Shown: positions 46,501 through 59,800, counted from the first letter of the stretch. The stretch: 64,000 bases of DNA from Cliona cf. orientalis (GCA_963930775.1 OZ005704.1:1612001-1676000); one strand, 5' to 3'. The notes: generated by a model from the sequence alone, not told the origin. Program-made: numbers and translations.

Positions 46501-49500
46501 ACCATGGCCCCATCCATATTAGCCTAATCCTCAACTGTTGTATGCATGTGGTTACATTATATCTTCTTTCATTCTCAGAGAGAGTCAGACGCGGTGCAGC
46601 TCCGGTAGGGAGTAATTTTCTCAATATCATTTCCAGCGGTCCTATAGGTCTCAGTGATGCTGATGTCTACTATTGTCAAGGCTTGTATGGTGCTCAGTCC
46701 AATTTCAGAGAGGGTGCTCAGGTCACTGTAAGAGGTATAAACCCCCTCTTTTTTCAGCTACCTTGGTTTCATGACCAATAATATTAATATACTGCTACAA
46801 ATTATACAAAAACTGAGTATAATATTATAATTTGTAGGACCTGGTGGTATGAATGAGACTGCCTACATTCGTTTCTCCATTGCAACTGCCATTCGTCTCG
46901 ATGTCTCGTCATCTGTTGAACTTGCAAATTTCCTAGGAGCTCTGGTATAATAATAACATGTACACTAATAACCAGGAATAGATTATAGCATGATAAATTG
47001 TTTATTGTTATAAGGAAGTGAACCAATTATGAAACATGTACCAGTTATGAAACAAAGAGCTAATTAGATCTAGTTTCACCTAAAAGTCAGTTTACAACTC
47101 ACGGTTTCATAACTGGAACTGTTTCATAACTGGTTCATTTACCTTAACTATTCTACAATTCATTTATAGGTGTTAGTGTTTATTCCTGAAGAGCTCCCAG
47201 GACTGCAAGTCATTGATTACTGTGTGCCAGTCAACAGGTTAGTGCTCGTTTATTTTGTGTGTGTGCATGTACTAGTTAAAAACTCGCCAATTTAATTTAA
47301 TGCATGTGTGCCTATGGCAGTAATTATAGCATTCAAATCGCAAAAAAATTAAACTTTGACAATACCGATGGAGAGCTATTTTACCAATTTTAATGCTCGC
47401 CAAATTTACCCGCTATAATAATAATATAATGGTATGTGTTCTTGCTGGCATGTTATTGTATAGCTATAAAGTTAATTATAGTCTATTTCCAGCCCACTAG
47501 GTGGTGTACATATGAATTAAAGACGTTCCACTATACCACAATAATAATATGCTCAGTCATGTAGATTGCTACATTAAGGAGAAGTTTATGATTATATCAT
47601 CTACTTATCTATAGTACTGAGATGGACATTGGGAGGGGTCTAGAGCGTATTGAGTGCAGAGTGACCCAGTATTCTAACAGCGGTGAGTCAGTGATGCCAG
47701 TGGAGCAGGTCCTGGAGCGTGTCAGTGTGGATCTGCCTCGTGCCTTCAAAGTCTTCAAAAATCCAGCTGACGTTTCAGGTAATACAGCACTCAATACCTA
47801 TACATTTTGTTGACCATCCACCTAGCTTTATAATAATACATGTACATGTATGGGTAAATTGCCGGCTACCAGAGTGGTGTAAATTAGTCCAACGATGAGA
47901 GGAGTCATGGGCCAAACTGTTGCATGTATTCGTCATTGTCTCAAGGAGTCTGGGATAAGCATCAAATTCACTGTCCCTGCCAAACTTCTTATCGGAAGTG
48001 TTCTACTACTCCGGTCAATGTTGTTATAATGTTAACTTGTCCCCGCAGTGACTGGATTCTGTGATGCTGAGGAGACCGTGTCTGACAGTGGTACCACATT
48101 TGTTTGGCCTGAAACGCTTGGTGGGGACACTGCCTTCTTCATCTGTCCACTGAGCCCTTCATTCAACGCGACACGACCGTGCAATTTCGGAGGGGAATGG
48201 CAGCTGTTTGACGAGATGGCTTGCGGTGTTGTTCTTGGAATTCTCAACACCCTTAACAACTCCTTCTCTAATGTAAGACTATTATCAAGAGTACTATGAC
48301 ATTGTATAATATTTATGAGCCTTTGGGATAGTTATTCAGGGAATTAGTATCAACCATTTAAACTAGTGTAACTACATGTAATATACATGTATAGTGTAGT
48401 TGATCCAGTGAAGCTGTAGTGAGCTATATATAATAATATTATACAGGATCAGGCAGATCATTGAAGAGATGTTTAACCACAGCATCACTCTTAGATTAAT
48501 TTCATTCTAGAGACTTTCTGATCGAGGGTAAATCTGTGGGCAATTAGCATCTTCACGTACATGTACATGTATATATCTACTGTAGCATTTACTGGGAGTG
48601 TCTTGAATTTTCCTAACGATAATTTTTACCACTCCATGCAGCTGACTGTTGAGACATATGTTGCATCAGTGGCTATGCTGTCCCAAGTCATTGAAGATAC
48701 AGAGAACGCCGAGGTGGAGCAGAATAGTGGGGTGCTGGGATCTGTCGCTAACTATTTCGGAGAGTTGGCTGTATTTGTCAATACCTCCAATATCACAATC
48801 AATGTTACCGTGAGTCTCTATAGCAATAATAGGACTATATTAAATTAAAAAAAAAGCACCTATGAATCTGAATTTTATTTGCGATGTACTGCATGTAGGT
48901 CATTGATGATGTTGTTGGTGTGGTGAGCTCTCTACTCCAGTGGCAAGCATCAAATGTCCAAGTGGCAAGCAGTTCAAGGTACAAGCATGTCCATTATTAC
49001 GTATGGAGCCATGCATGAGAGTGTGCAGGCCAGATTCAATTTGGCAAGTTGATTTTGTTGGTTTGGCTTCCAATGCCATACATGCACTTATTCATGAAGC
49101 TATGCTGCCAAGCAAATTAAAACCTGTATAATATAAACCTATACTAATTCAGCATTGACCATCTGTGTTTGTTTGTGTAGTGTTGTTGAATCTTTTGAAG
49201 TGGTTGTTTCCATCTATGCTCAACAACTTTCCCTGAACGAGAACCAAACCTTTGTCATGCCTTCTATTACACTTGTTGCAGAATTGGTAAGTATACACTG
49301 TAAGTATTCACACATGTTTTGAATTATTGGCAGTACATGTCTGCCTTAGCAACCATCAAATTCAAATCTGCATAATAATGGTAATCCCATACCAAACTGC
49401 AAATTAAGAATAAATCTGTGAATAATCCGGGTGATTTTGGCTCCAAATGCCACATTTTAATTCCAACCAATGTTTCCAGAAAAATGATGTGTGTATTGTG

Positions 49501-52500
49501 TAGATTACTTTCATTACTTTTACTGTTTTGCAGAGGAGCGTGGAGACTCTCAGCCAAACTGGAAGAAGCTTTGCCATAGGTAAAAAAATATGTAGCACAA
49601 TAATAATTTTTGCGTGATAGGTTAGGTTAATCTATCGAACCTAATGCTGTCTTGATACCATACGTACCTCAATACGTGCAATTTTTATAATTAAAGGGGC
49701 TGACTCCACACACACTCACTTGTATGTACATGTAGGTGGCAATGAACTTGAGCTTGCCGATGGCGGCCAAGTGATGGCAGGTCAGCTTACCCCTCAGCAG
49801 ACTGCAGCGATCAACCTTCCAGCCTCCCTCTTTGCAATCATCAACGATCGACCAAACGTTGGTGTATTCTTTGCCCTCTACGACACTTCAGTTCTGTTCC
49901 CCGTTAATAGCGGGAGAGATAGAGAGGCGATTCGACGCGCTGAAGTGGTCACGGACATCCTAGCGGCTACTGTTGGTCCAGGAATAGTCTTTGAAAATCT
50001 GGAGGAAGATGTTACTATTGTGCTGCGAGTGCAACCACCTGTAAACATGGTGAGAAAAAAAATAATAATCTGATTGGCATGTCTTTCATTATCATAAGCA
50101 GGGTTTCATCCAGTGGGAGGGACAGGGGGGAAGCTTCCCCTCCAAATTCCCTAGCTTTCCCCCCCCCCCTAAAAATTTGATTTTAATTACATAATATCAC
50201 AGTAAATCACCAAATAAAATCACTAGCATTTGTTTTTGATCAAAAATTATCTGAAATAATAATATAGAAGAATTAAAGAAATTCTCCTAAAATACGTCCC
50301 AAGGAACTTGGCGTGCTGAATACGCCCACTCATTTATCGCGCTTCCACCCCAAATTTTTGTCGCTGGATGAAACCCTGATAAGAGTATGTGTATTAATAA
50401 TTATTATCCCCTACGCAAAAGTTCAATGCTGTAGCTACTGCAATCTAAAACTTGTCACTATTAAAATTTAATTTTTGTAGTAATGGACTGATGTATAAGC
50501 AATAATAATAATAATAATATTATGCAGAGCATGGCACCTGGCACAGAGCGGTGCGTATCTTGGGACTTCATCACTCAAGATTGGACGCCAAACGGATGCA
50601 CTACCATCGTCGGGGAAGATGGCATAGTCACTTGCAGCTGTAACCATCTCACCAACTTTGCTGTCCTTGTGGTAAGCCATCCTACATGTATAACATATTA
50701 TTGCCAAATTCCTTAATGCAAGGCAATTAACAGTTACTAATCTGCTTCACATCTCGTATTACATCTGTATGGTGCTACAAAGTACACATACCGTATAGCC
50801 GGAAATATTGGCGGGAATTAAATTTGGCGGTTGAGCCCCAAATCGCTATAATTACAAGAATATTGGCGGATTTAAATTTTGGCGGTACGGTACAGAATCG
50901 CCATACATATTATATGCGAGTAGGAAATTTTGGCGGATTTTAGTTTGGCGGTTGTAATAATATAGACTGCCAATTAAATCGCCAAATTTAATTCCCCGCC
51001 AAATTTTCCGGCTATACGGTATCCAAAGTAATACCACACCTAGCATGATAATATTATTATAATGCTATTATTATTTGTGTGAATCTTAATTTAAGGCAAG
51101 GTATGTACCTATGGGTACCTACCCTGCTACCTTTAAGGTGTATAGGTGCACACTGTCATTTCAATGGTCTCTTGTAAATTTGGTTTGACTGAAAGATGAT
51201 CTTTATGAATTTTCATGTAAACATGGCCATAGTTGTCATTAATAATAAGTCTTATATGCACCTTCCACTAAATTTTCACATTTTTTCTTAATTTGTTTTG
51301 CAGGATGTGTGCTTGAGGCAGGAAAACTGTGAACCTTCCAATACTGGATTTGAAACTGCTCTAACCTTCATCTCATACATTGGCATGTCCATCTCTCTTG
51401 TCTCTCTGGTGATCACCATCATCACACTGCTGCTATTCAAGTGAGTATTGTAATTTGAGAATTGATTATCGCTAGGATGTCCATAAGCAATCACATGGTT
51501 TATTCACATGCACTATGCCAAACATCCATAGCTGATACTCAAATACCGTAAGTTGTTAATAAGCGCACATGCTATTAAGCTGATATTCAAATACCGTGAA
51601 ATCTTGTTAATAAGTGTACAATGTTAAGTGCATATTTCCTTCCTGTTTTTAAGTAATGTCTAATAAGCTTCCGATTATGCCTCCATGAACTACCTGAGGT
51701 TTTCTCAACAATCGTTGGTTTCGTAACTTGCTGGCCTTGTGCTTGAGCACTCGAATGGGCAAAGTCCAAAGTTCACTCCCACATAAGCTGCACCCAATTT
51801 CAGGGGTTAAAATTCGATTCTTACGAATTGCAAATTTACAATAATATTACTGCATTATAGGAAACTTCGCCAGAAGGATACATCAAAATACCACCTTCAG
51901 CTCTCCCTAGCCATCCTATTCATGCTGATAGTCTCATTTGTGCTTGTTGCACTGAGTGCCGAGAGTGTGGCCTCTCTCTATGGAGGTTGTGTGACAGTGT
52001 CTATCCTCGTGCACTATTTCACACTGGTGGCTGTGATGTGGATGGCAGCTGAGGCACTGCTCATGTTCCAGAAACTTGTCATTGTTTTCGTTCGAATCAC
52101 AACAAAGTTCATAGTTGGCATTTCTATTCTTTGCTGGAGTAAGTGTAATGTTCACATGCACCAATTCATTAGTATGAGTGCGTTTTTTTTCTTCTAAATT
52201 GCAGCTGCACCAATTATTCTGGTACTCATTCCCCTTATCGTGGACCTGGCAACTGGTCATGCTGTCGCTGATGACATCGTTGTTCGGAGAGGAGTTGAAA
52301 TTTCCTTGTAAGTACAATCCCTTCACCCTTTTATCTATTACATGCATGTATAATAATATTGTGTAATCCTTGATATACGACATTGTGTATAATATTATGT
52401 CTAGGATGCATTAGATTATGATTGAGTATCGACCTGTAGCCTGTAGGTCTCTCTGAGGTTTATAAATCAAATAAGATGATCGTTCTCTTTATTTTTGCAG

Positions 52501-53434
52501 CTGTTTCCTGTCTCATCCTGGGGCCTTCTGGGGAGCCTTCCTAGCCCCCATTATTGCAGTACTTATATTTAACACTGTCATCTTCATCTGGGTGATTGTG
52601 GTGCTGGTTCGTCACACTAGGGGCACAGCTGCTCGAATGAAGGAGTCAGTCAGCACAAAAACCATCATACGTTTGATGATCAGCATCAGTGGAGTGATGT
52701 TCCTCTTTGGAATCACCTGGCTCTTTGCTATCCTCACCTTCTCTGTTACTGGATTGAGAGAGACTTTCCAAATCCTCTTTGTAATCTTCAACTCTTTCCA
52801 AGGCTTCTTTATCTTTCTGTTCTTCTGCGTCTTGAACAAGGAAGCGCTCGAGTCTTGGAGAGAGTTCCTTTCCTGTGGAAGATACAGGTCGAAGATGCTC
52901 CATCCTTCACAAGCTGGCAAGTACAGCTCTAGCACTGGGACCAAGAAACCTAAGCAGACCAAAACATACAGCACGGGCTTCGGATCATCGTCTGCTGGGG
53001 GAAAGAATGCCATCGCCTCGGAAGTATCAAAATCTGACTACGACTCAACCACTTTTTTGAAACAGAAGGATTTTGAGTCGGAAGCTGACATGCAGGAAAC
53101 TACTCCCTTGAAGAAGGTGGACTTGGGCACTCCTGAGCCAGCTATTGTGTTGGTGGATATGACTAACCGGAACGAGAATCAGAATGGAAACACGGAATCC
53201 GTCGAGGCCAGTAACGAAGGAAAAGGAGAGGAGGAAGAAGAAGCAGCTGCTGCAGCCAGTCTGGGACAGAAGAAGAAGAAGAAATCAAAAGGCTTGTCGC
53301 TGAGGGCTCGAATCAAGCGCTACTCGACAAAGAAAATTTCCAAGCACCATGTGGAGGAGGTTGAGGTAGACTTCCACTCTGACGACAGCAGCAGCGGGAG
53401 CAGCGGAGAAGAGGAGACCACCGACCGAGTATAG
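34517..53434 (+). CDS. Large adhesion GPCR: Ig, Calx-beta, SRCR x5, LDLa x2, Ig, HormR, GAIN, GPS, 7TM
   Basis: Thirty-three in-phase exons give about 2163 aa. Signal peptide 34517-34598 ([17 protein letters not shown]); Pro-rich linker 35155-35235; Ig 36584-36850; Calx-beta 37539-37691 and start of 38002-38379; SRCR1 to 38519-38719; SRCR2 38861-39028, 39374-39553; Calx-beta 39760-39918, 40278-40517; LDLa 40869-40991, 41907-42032; SRCR3 42411-42581, 43565-43726; SRCR4 44648-44815, 44956-45195; SRCR5 45484-45903; Ig 46241-46384, 46579-46734; unassigned module 46838-46944, 47170-47237, 47615-47778; HormR 48049-48272; GAIN 48642-48809, 48899-48978, 49181-49286, 49534-49579, 49736-50049; GPS 50528-50671 ([11 protein letters not shown]); TM1 51304-51440; TM2-4 51861-52138; 52205-52307; TM5-7 and tail 52501-53434. 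The tail is Glu- then Lys-rich. Predicted plasma-membrane receptor with a cleaved ectodomain. SRCR and LDLa repeats suggest protein or particle ligands; no ligand is shown by the sequence. Confidence 0.88.
35240..35412 (+). repeat. Dispersed repeat shared with 3125-3290
   Basis: Second copy of the segment containing TTTCCTTTGATGTGGG and GCTTTGATGTGGCC. It begins within a few bases of the exon 2 donor of the SRCR GPCR. Confidence 0.6.
35429..35777. mobile_element. 349-bp inverted-repeat element with 9-bp target duplication
   Basis: Perfect 17-bp terminal inverted repeats CAGAGGAGGTTGGACAT / ATGTCCAACCTCCTCTG. GTGTGTGCA flanks both sides exactly (35420-35428 and 35778-35786). A 9-bp duplication is typical of Mutator-like elements; the assignment is inference. 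It lies in intron 2 of the SRCR GPCR. No coding frame. Confidence 0.85.
36022..36511. mobile_element. About 490-bp inverted-repeat element, copy 2 (copy 1 at 14838-15343)
   Basis: Same orientation and nearly the same sequence as copy 1, with small deletions (for example the GGCTAAAGC stretch of copy 1 near 15038 is missing). Terminal repeats TGTGAATG and CATTCACA are retained. It is located in intron 2 of the SRCR GPCR. Confidence 0.85.
38750..38835 (+). repeat. (GA)n purine tract in intron before SRCR2
   Basis: GAGAGAGAGAG and GGGAGAGG runs occupy the short intron just before the acceptor at 38861. A second similar tract lies at 39655-39725 before the Calx-beta exon at 39760. The paralogous introns in the gene at 53878 lack them. 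Confidence 0.75.
42270..42410 (+). repeat. (CT)n microsatellite serving as extended polypyrimidine tract before exon 42411-42581
   Basis: About 140 nt of TCTCTC/CCCC repeats run directly into the AG acceptor of the SRCR3 exon. A second tract of about 105 nt (43458-43562) precedes the next acceptor at 43565. Open frames reading through these tracts are artefacts. Confidence 0.85.
43751..43876. mobile_element. 126-bp inverted-repeat element (TACCGTA type) in SRCR GPCR intron
   Basis: Left TACCGTATACTTTCTAATA and right (reverse complement) TACCGCATATGTTCTAATA, each followed by an AGGTGCC / AGGCACC step. It is a short MITE related in its ends to 54184-54384. Confidence 0.65.
47011..47146. mobile_element. 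136-bp inverted-repeat element in SRCR GPCR intron
   Basis: Left TAAGGAAGTGAACCAATTAT and right (reverse complement) TAAGGTAAATGAACCAGTTA. Both arms repeat CCAGTTATGAAAC internally. The arms cover most of the element, so it can fold almost completely. Confidence 0.75.
50099..50378. mobile_element. 280-bp hAT-like inverted-repeat element in SRCR GPCR intron
   Basis: Left CAGGGTTTCATCCAG and right CTGGATGAAACCCTG are exact reverse complements. CAGGG termini are typical of hAT elements. The flanks share ATAAG (5 bp), short of the 8 bp expected for hAT, so the class is tentative. Confidence 0.7.
50788..51022. mobile_element. 235-bp inverted-repeat element (ATACCGTATAGCCGG ends)
   Basis: Left ATACCGTATAGCCGGAAA and right TTTCCGGCTATACGGTAT are reverse complements. 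TTGGCGG motifs recur through both arms (more than six times), giving internal sub-repeats. It lies in the intron between the GPS exon and TM1 exon. Confidence 0.8.
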
Positions 53435-53877
53435 CTATAGCAGCTAACAGTGGCAAAGACTTTGATGTTATGTCGTAGTTTTATTCAAATCATGATCACG
53501 AGCTGGTACTTGAGATAGCATAATATTAAATTTTTATGATCCCTATCATTATTTTAGTGCATTATCATAAGAATATTAATTTTATGGCTGTGAATCGTGC
53601 ACCCAGTGACAATGAACAGCTTGCCCAAGTGACGACCTTTACCAAACACATGATGTAATAGTAGTGTATCGCGTACCGAGTGACAATAAACAGCGTGCCC
53701 ACGTGACGATCTTTACCAAACACATAATTTAATAGTGCACTGTAGGGATTTCTTCCTCTCAAAGCGGATGCTGGCAGCCATAGCGCCCACTGCACTTTGG
53801 TACCTGTCATTATAATTGACCACTGAGCAGCTAATAAATTCATTTTTACCAGCCCAGAGTGATATAGCTAGCTAGTC
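53435..53877. other. 443-bp gap between tandem GPCR paralogues, with a 75-bp tandem duplication
   Basis: 53593-53667 and 53668-53742 are a direct duplication (GTGACAATGAACAGC / GTGACAATAAACAGC; GTGACGACCTTTACCAAACA / GTGACGATCTTTACCAAACA). AATAAA occurs at 53685-53690 inside the second unit and again at 53833. The gap must hold the 3' end of the first GPCR and the promoter of the second. Confidence 0.8.
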
Positions 53878-56800
53878 ATGGCATGGCTGAAAGGCACTGT
53901 GCTGCTTTGTACCATCACAGTGGGAATGCTGCTACTCTATCCCACCCAACTACAAGCTCAAAGTAAGTCCTATAACAATAGCTACTAGTAAAGTACAATA
54001 TGAGATAGGTAGCTTAGTCTTCTGCATCTTTATGTATATGTATAGCCTGCATATGTCACTTATTGTACATTTTTCATATTAAGGTGATGAACCTCCTTTG
54101 AATGAGGTGCCACAACCAGAGGATTTTACAGCTGGTGAGTTAGCTAATGGCAGGCCGCATGGGTGATGAAATCCGTCGTGACATACCATAAAAGTTCTAA
54201 TTACAGCGCCAAAAGAAAAATGATTCAGAATCGTGCTTGGCACTCCATTAAAAATTATTTAAGGTGCCAGTTTTCATATCTCTGACTGTACTTTGCGCTT
54301 TAATTAGAACGAAAATAATACTATCCAATGCCATGCAAGTGGCGCTTACATTAGAGCGGCGCTGTAATTAGAACATTTACGGTAATAATGCTGGTGAACA
54401 CTCAACAGCGGTAACAATACGAAGAAGTTTTAATAATAATGCTAGGACAGTGAACTATAGCTCATGGTTTGGTGACTCTATACTGAATAGCTTTACTATA
54501 GCTGTAAGTAATGCCAGTATTGCATGGTGTCATTAATAGGGGTACTGGTGCATGAGAATGCATCCCAGCATTATGCAACTAGCTATCGTGTTGCCCCAGG
54601 ACTTCATTTCAATTCATCGATCATTGGCCTACCCCGCCAAGATCACCCTTAAGCCCTTTATATAAACTTTGGTTGTGCCTATAATATTATTTACTTGGCT
54701 ACCTTCCGTTGCGTCAATGTAGTAACAAATTTATGACAGATTTCCTTGAAATGTTATCCATTGGCTACAGATCTGATTCCAACAAATAACACCATAATTA
54801 ATCAGCTTCCAGCTACGTTTTACTGTCTCATCACCGACACAATGTTTGGCATGAACATTTCTACCGATTGGTACATCAACGGTGCTCTCATAGAGCAAAA
54901 TTCGTTATTCATGGAGTATACAAGGATTGGTCCGGAAGGAGCAAACACCAACCTGACCATAATTTCATTAGGATTCGCTGATAGCTTGGAACCATCTGTG
55001 GAAGTTTCCTGTCGCACTTTACTCTTTCCTAATGCTACTTTTGGTGTCTACCTAGTTGGTAAGCCCTGATCCAATAGCTATATTATAAAAGCTAGCTATG
55101 GCTAAAATTATTTTGAAAAGATTATAAATACAGAAAGGTTGATTGATTTGTGAAAGTTTAACTATCCGTTCACTCTACCCAATCAAGAGAAGCACTTATC
55201 TATAATTAGTACATGATTTATATTGTGTTTTTCCATGTAGTGAATCCAGGCTTCACTCCAGTGATGGTCTTCTTCGAGCAAGATATTGTTGATGGTCTCG
55301 AGGGGACTACTGCAGTTGTGTGTGCTACAGTCGTTTTTCCAAGAGGGCCACTAGAGAGACAAACTGAGGCACAAGTGATGGTAGATGTGTCTGTCCTTGA
55401 CCAAGGCTCTGCTGGTATTAAAATTTTATGAACTAATAGTAATGATCTTATTATTATTTTCATATTTTGAATAGGTCCACGTGACTATGGGCCTATACCA
55501 GAACGTTTGAATTTCCTGTCAAGCGATCAAAGGCGCTGTTTCGGCATTGTACTTATCAATGACACACTCAGTGAAGGAGTCGAAAGCTTTACTCTTGAGC
55601 TATCACACAGCACTAGAACAAATACTCAAAATGCTATTAGCAACGACGCTATCCTCATCCCCATGGCAATGAACAGAACAACTGTTAGAATATTTGAACC
55701 ATGCATTGGTGGAGACATTCGTCTGAGAGGTGGCTTTGATGAGAATCAGGGGAGAGTGGAGATCTGCCTCAATAGCGTGTGGGGAACGGTGTGTGATGAT
55801 GGAGGCTGGACGGTGGGAGGAGGGAGACAAAATGCTAGAGTCGTCTGTCGGCAACTCGGGCTAGAAACTGAATGTAAGTATCCACTAATCAATCTTTACC
55901 TATATACATGTATGTCTAGCTACAGACAAAGATTGTTAGCTGCATGGTGTCAGAATCATTTTAATTCCTTTGCAGCTGCTGTGAGTTTATCAGGAGCAAT
56001 CTTTGGACCTGGCAGTGTTTTTGCACCCATATACCTAGACAACGTATTTTGCATTGGAAATGAATCAAACCTGCTCGACTGTAGGAGTAATCCTATCAGT
56101 GTGCACGATTGCAGTCACAGCCAAGACGTGAGTGTGGACTGTCTTGGACGAGTTCGAGGTACAATCCATACATATACCCTCTTTTTTACTTCATTTTTGA
56201 TTTATTGTGCATAGTCGGAGAGCCATGCTCAAGTGTCGGTGAGATTCGATTGGTCGGAGGGATGGACGAGTTCCAGGGTCGTGTGGAGGTCTGCACTGAA
56301 GATTTCATCTACAGCACTGTGTGCAGTTCTGGCTGGGACAATCTGGATGCTCAAGTAGTCTGCAGACAGCTAGGATTTGGTATTTAAAGCAGTCCTATTA
56401 TATACACTGTGATAATCAACGGTATGCATGAAACTATGTAATAACTTTACAGATAATGGTGCCATTGCTGCTAGAGATGGTCTATTTGGACTGGGAGTTG
56501 GAACGATATTGTTTCAAAACGTGAACTGCATTGGCAGCGAGGGAAATTTCACGCAGTGCACTAGTGATGTCCAGGCTTCAACCTCCTGTACGCATTTTCA
56601 AGACGCTGGAGTGGACTGCTTAGGGAGACCTCTACGTAAGTTGCAATTGGCTATGCTTGCATGTTTGTACATGCATTTGTATGTGTGTGTTTGTTTGCAG
56701 TGCTCTTATGTAAACTTGTGTGGGTATGGATGATATGTGGGTCGTCTGTGAATGTACTAAGCTAGCCCACCGCCCAAGAGCTAATTAGGTTTCATTTTGT

Positions 56801-59800
56801 AGAAACTTCCTTTCAGGAGAAATGTCTATCCCTGGTACATGTGTGGCTTCCTAGATGAAAGGCCACCTCAAGCCTGCCTTGGTTATGATAGAGGCCTTAA
56901 GTAGGTACTACTTCAGGAAGCAAGTGTTACAGATCATATCCTGTCCTTCAACCAAACTACTAATGTAACTTTGATTGCACATTATTATGCAATTTTGTAG
57001 CTGGTGCACCACTTATTGGTTTTGAACGAACTGCTCAAGATAATGGGAACCTGCTGGCAATCAGAGAGGGCGGGGCACTGGAGCTATGTGTGGTACTCCT
57101 ATCTGGCACTCTGACATCCGAGACTGCAGTTCAAATCTTTACAAGTGGAGCGGTAGAGGAGTTTAGGAAGCGGCAAACTCAGGCAATAGGTAGATAACTC
57201 TGCCAATACCAATAGGGGCTAACCCATGAAGGTTTACACAATCTCCTAAATATTTAAGATCGTGAGTTATAGAAATCCAATTAATAATAATTATTATACT
57301 TTTTAGTCCATTCCCCTCATTATTAATCTGGGGCTAACCCATTATGATTCTTGGTACTTCAATTAATAAATATTCACTACATTTTGGAATCTAATAGATG
57401 GAGTAGATTTCACAGTGCAAGCCCGCCGAGCCGCCAGAGAAGGACCTGGTGTGTATGAGGTGTTGTTTGGTGTTAACACAACTCGCTCCTGCTTCAACAT
57501 CATAGCCATTGATGATAGTATAGCAGAGGACACACTGGAGCCGGTTGAGATCAGAATTAGTCTGACAAGGCTAGACCAGGTCTTCATTCAAATATCACCA
57601 TCTGCTGAAACAGTCAGACTTGGAATACTGGACGATGACTGTGAGTTAGTTACTCCATAATAAGATATCTACAATGCCTACTAAGTACATGTATACATGG
57701 CATTAATGACCCCAGTATAACCCAGGCTCGTATCCATGCAGGCTTCTCACTCCTTTCATCTAGCTCTCTCTCTCTCCAATTCAATTGCAAGCAAACCTTA
57801 ATTGACTCCCTCTTTTTTTTATTTAGCATGCAATATTGAAAAGCTGGGAGTTGGTCCCAGGAATGAAGCTAAGATACATTCTCAATTTAATTGTAGCAAT
57901 TAAATTTTATATCTGGTCAATAGCATCACAGCCAACTTTCTGTTTATATTTGCTACTTCCAGTTGCCTGTTCTGAAGGTGAAAGGCGCTGTGTTGATCCA
58001 CTCAGGGCTAGAGTTTCATGTCTTTCAAGTGTGCTTGTGTGCAATGGATTATCTGAGTGTAGTGACGGATCTGATGAACTCAACTGCACAGGTACATAAA
58101 ATTATACTATATTTATAGCAGCTAGTGTGCAGTACTCTCCCAGGAATTTTATGAGTAGAGATTGCAACTGTCTTTTATAGCTTTTGTGGTATATATTACC
58201 TGCTTTAGGGAGAACGTACAATAATTATACCATGCTAACTATTTCTCTTTTCTGTTGCTTGCAGACTACTGTTTAGAAGCTGGAATGGAGGGATTTAACT
58301 GCCCAGCAGAGCGATTTTGTATTCCATTTAGTTATCTGTGTGACGGTGTACCTGATTGTGGTACTGTTATCACTCCAGCTGTAGATGAGAGCTCACAGCA
58401 ATGCTCTGGTCAGTATATAACAATTTTAGATCCTAGTTGTAACAAATACTGTTATCTGATTGGTCAGAAGCAGGTATCTATTTCTCATATAAACCTGTAA
58501 ATTTTTCATATAAACCTGTAAAAAAATTGTTGCCTATGGCTAGGATTGTTGCTAGGCAGCAGTTTATATGTCAAGCCTATGAGCATTGTTGCTAGAATCT
58601 AAAGTTGTTAGACACTGTTTAGTCGGTTTCTATGTGATTTAGAAGACCTCAGGGCTCAGTAGAACCCCCGCTTCGCTCGGGATTCTACATAGAGCCCTTC
58701 GGTCTTCTAAATCACATAGAAACCTCCTAAACAGTGTCTAACTATTATATAATATTATTATCACATTTATAATAATTATTATGACAACTACAAAGAGATC
58801 CCATATACACGTCACCTCACTCTTTGTGAATAATATTAACGTTGACCTTTTCAAAAGTATTAAATTTGCAAAGGACGTTGAGTTCAGTATTTAATTTTGC
58901 TCAATAGCCTAATTTTTTGCTATCTTGCTATTCTTACAGATAATTGTAGTCCCGGTGATGTGCGTAGCCCCCTTCTAGGTGGTGGATCCGAGAGAGAGGG
59001 AATAGTGGAGGTCTGCGTGGATGGCAACTATCTCCCAGTCTCACTGAACAATGGAAGATTCTCCGTGAGGGAGGCCACTGTCATTTGTAAACAACTTCAA
59101 CTAGGCAATGGTGGGCTACAAAGACTGTGTGCATGCATGATCTAAGGTGTCATGTTGAAACCTAAACCATAAAACATTTCACAACTTCCTGATATTTTCT
59201 TGTACAAGTTAACATCAAAACCTGGCAACTGACTACCTACTATGGGTGTGCCCGTATGATGTAATGTGTGCATATGTGATTTAATTATAGTACAAGTGTC
59301 TTTGAAGCATAACTTCCCCTACAGACCACACAAGGTCAGAGACCCCTCTCTGTACACATTGGAGTTCACTTAGCTGGCTCTAGTTTGCACATAGCATGCT
59401 TAATATGACTACCCTACAAGGTGTATTGCTGCCCTATAGTATAGTCTATTGTCATGATTTATTGAATCTGAGGAGTCCCTAGACTGTAAATCTAATTCAA
59501 GCGTAAATACTGAAAATATTTTGCTATCTGCTGATCGACTTTTAACAACAGATACCATAATAATTTGCAATCCTAAGCATCACTTTGCAAGTATTTTCAT
59601 AGATGATCCTTACCAGCTTACTTGAATTATCATTTGCAGCTGGCATTCCACTGTCTGGAGGTAGCATTGGTGTCAATCTACAGACTGAGCGGCTAGCTCT
59701 CGTCAACTGTGTCGGAAATGAGAACAGACTTCGTAGCTGTCGCTTAACAAGCACTGCCTTGTCATCGAGTCTTTCAGTAAATCAACAAGCACGAGTCAGA

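Noticed and set aside
52612..53013. Antisense open frame of 133 codons
   Set aside because: Antisense shadow of the TM5-7 exon; no start context or domain of its own.
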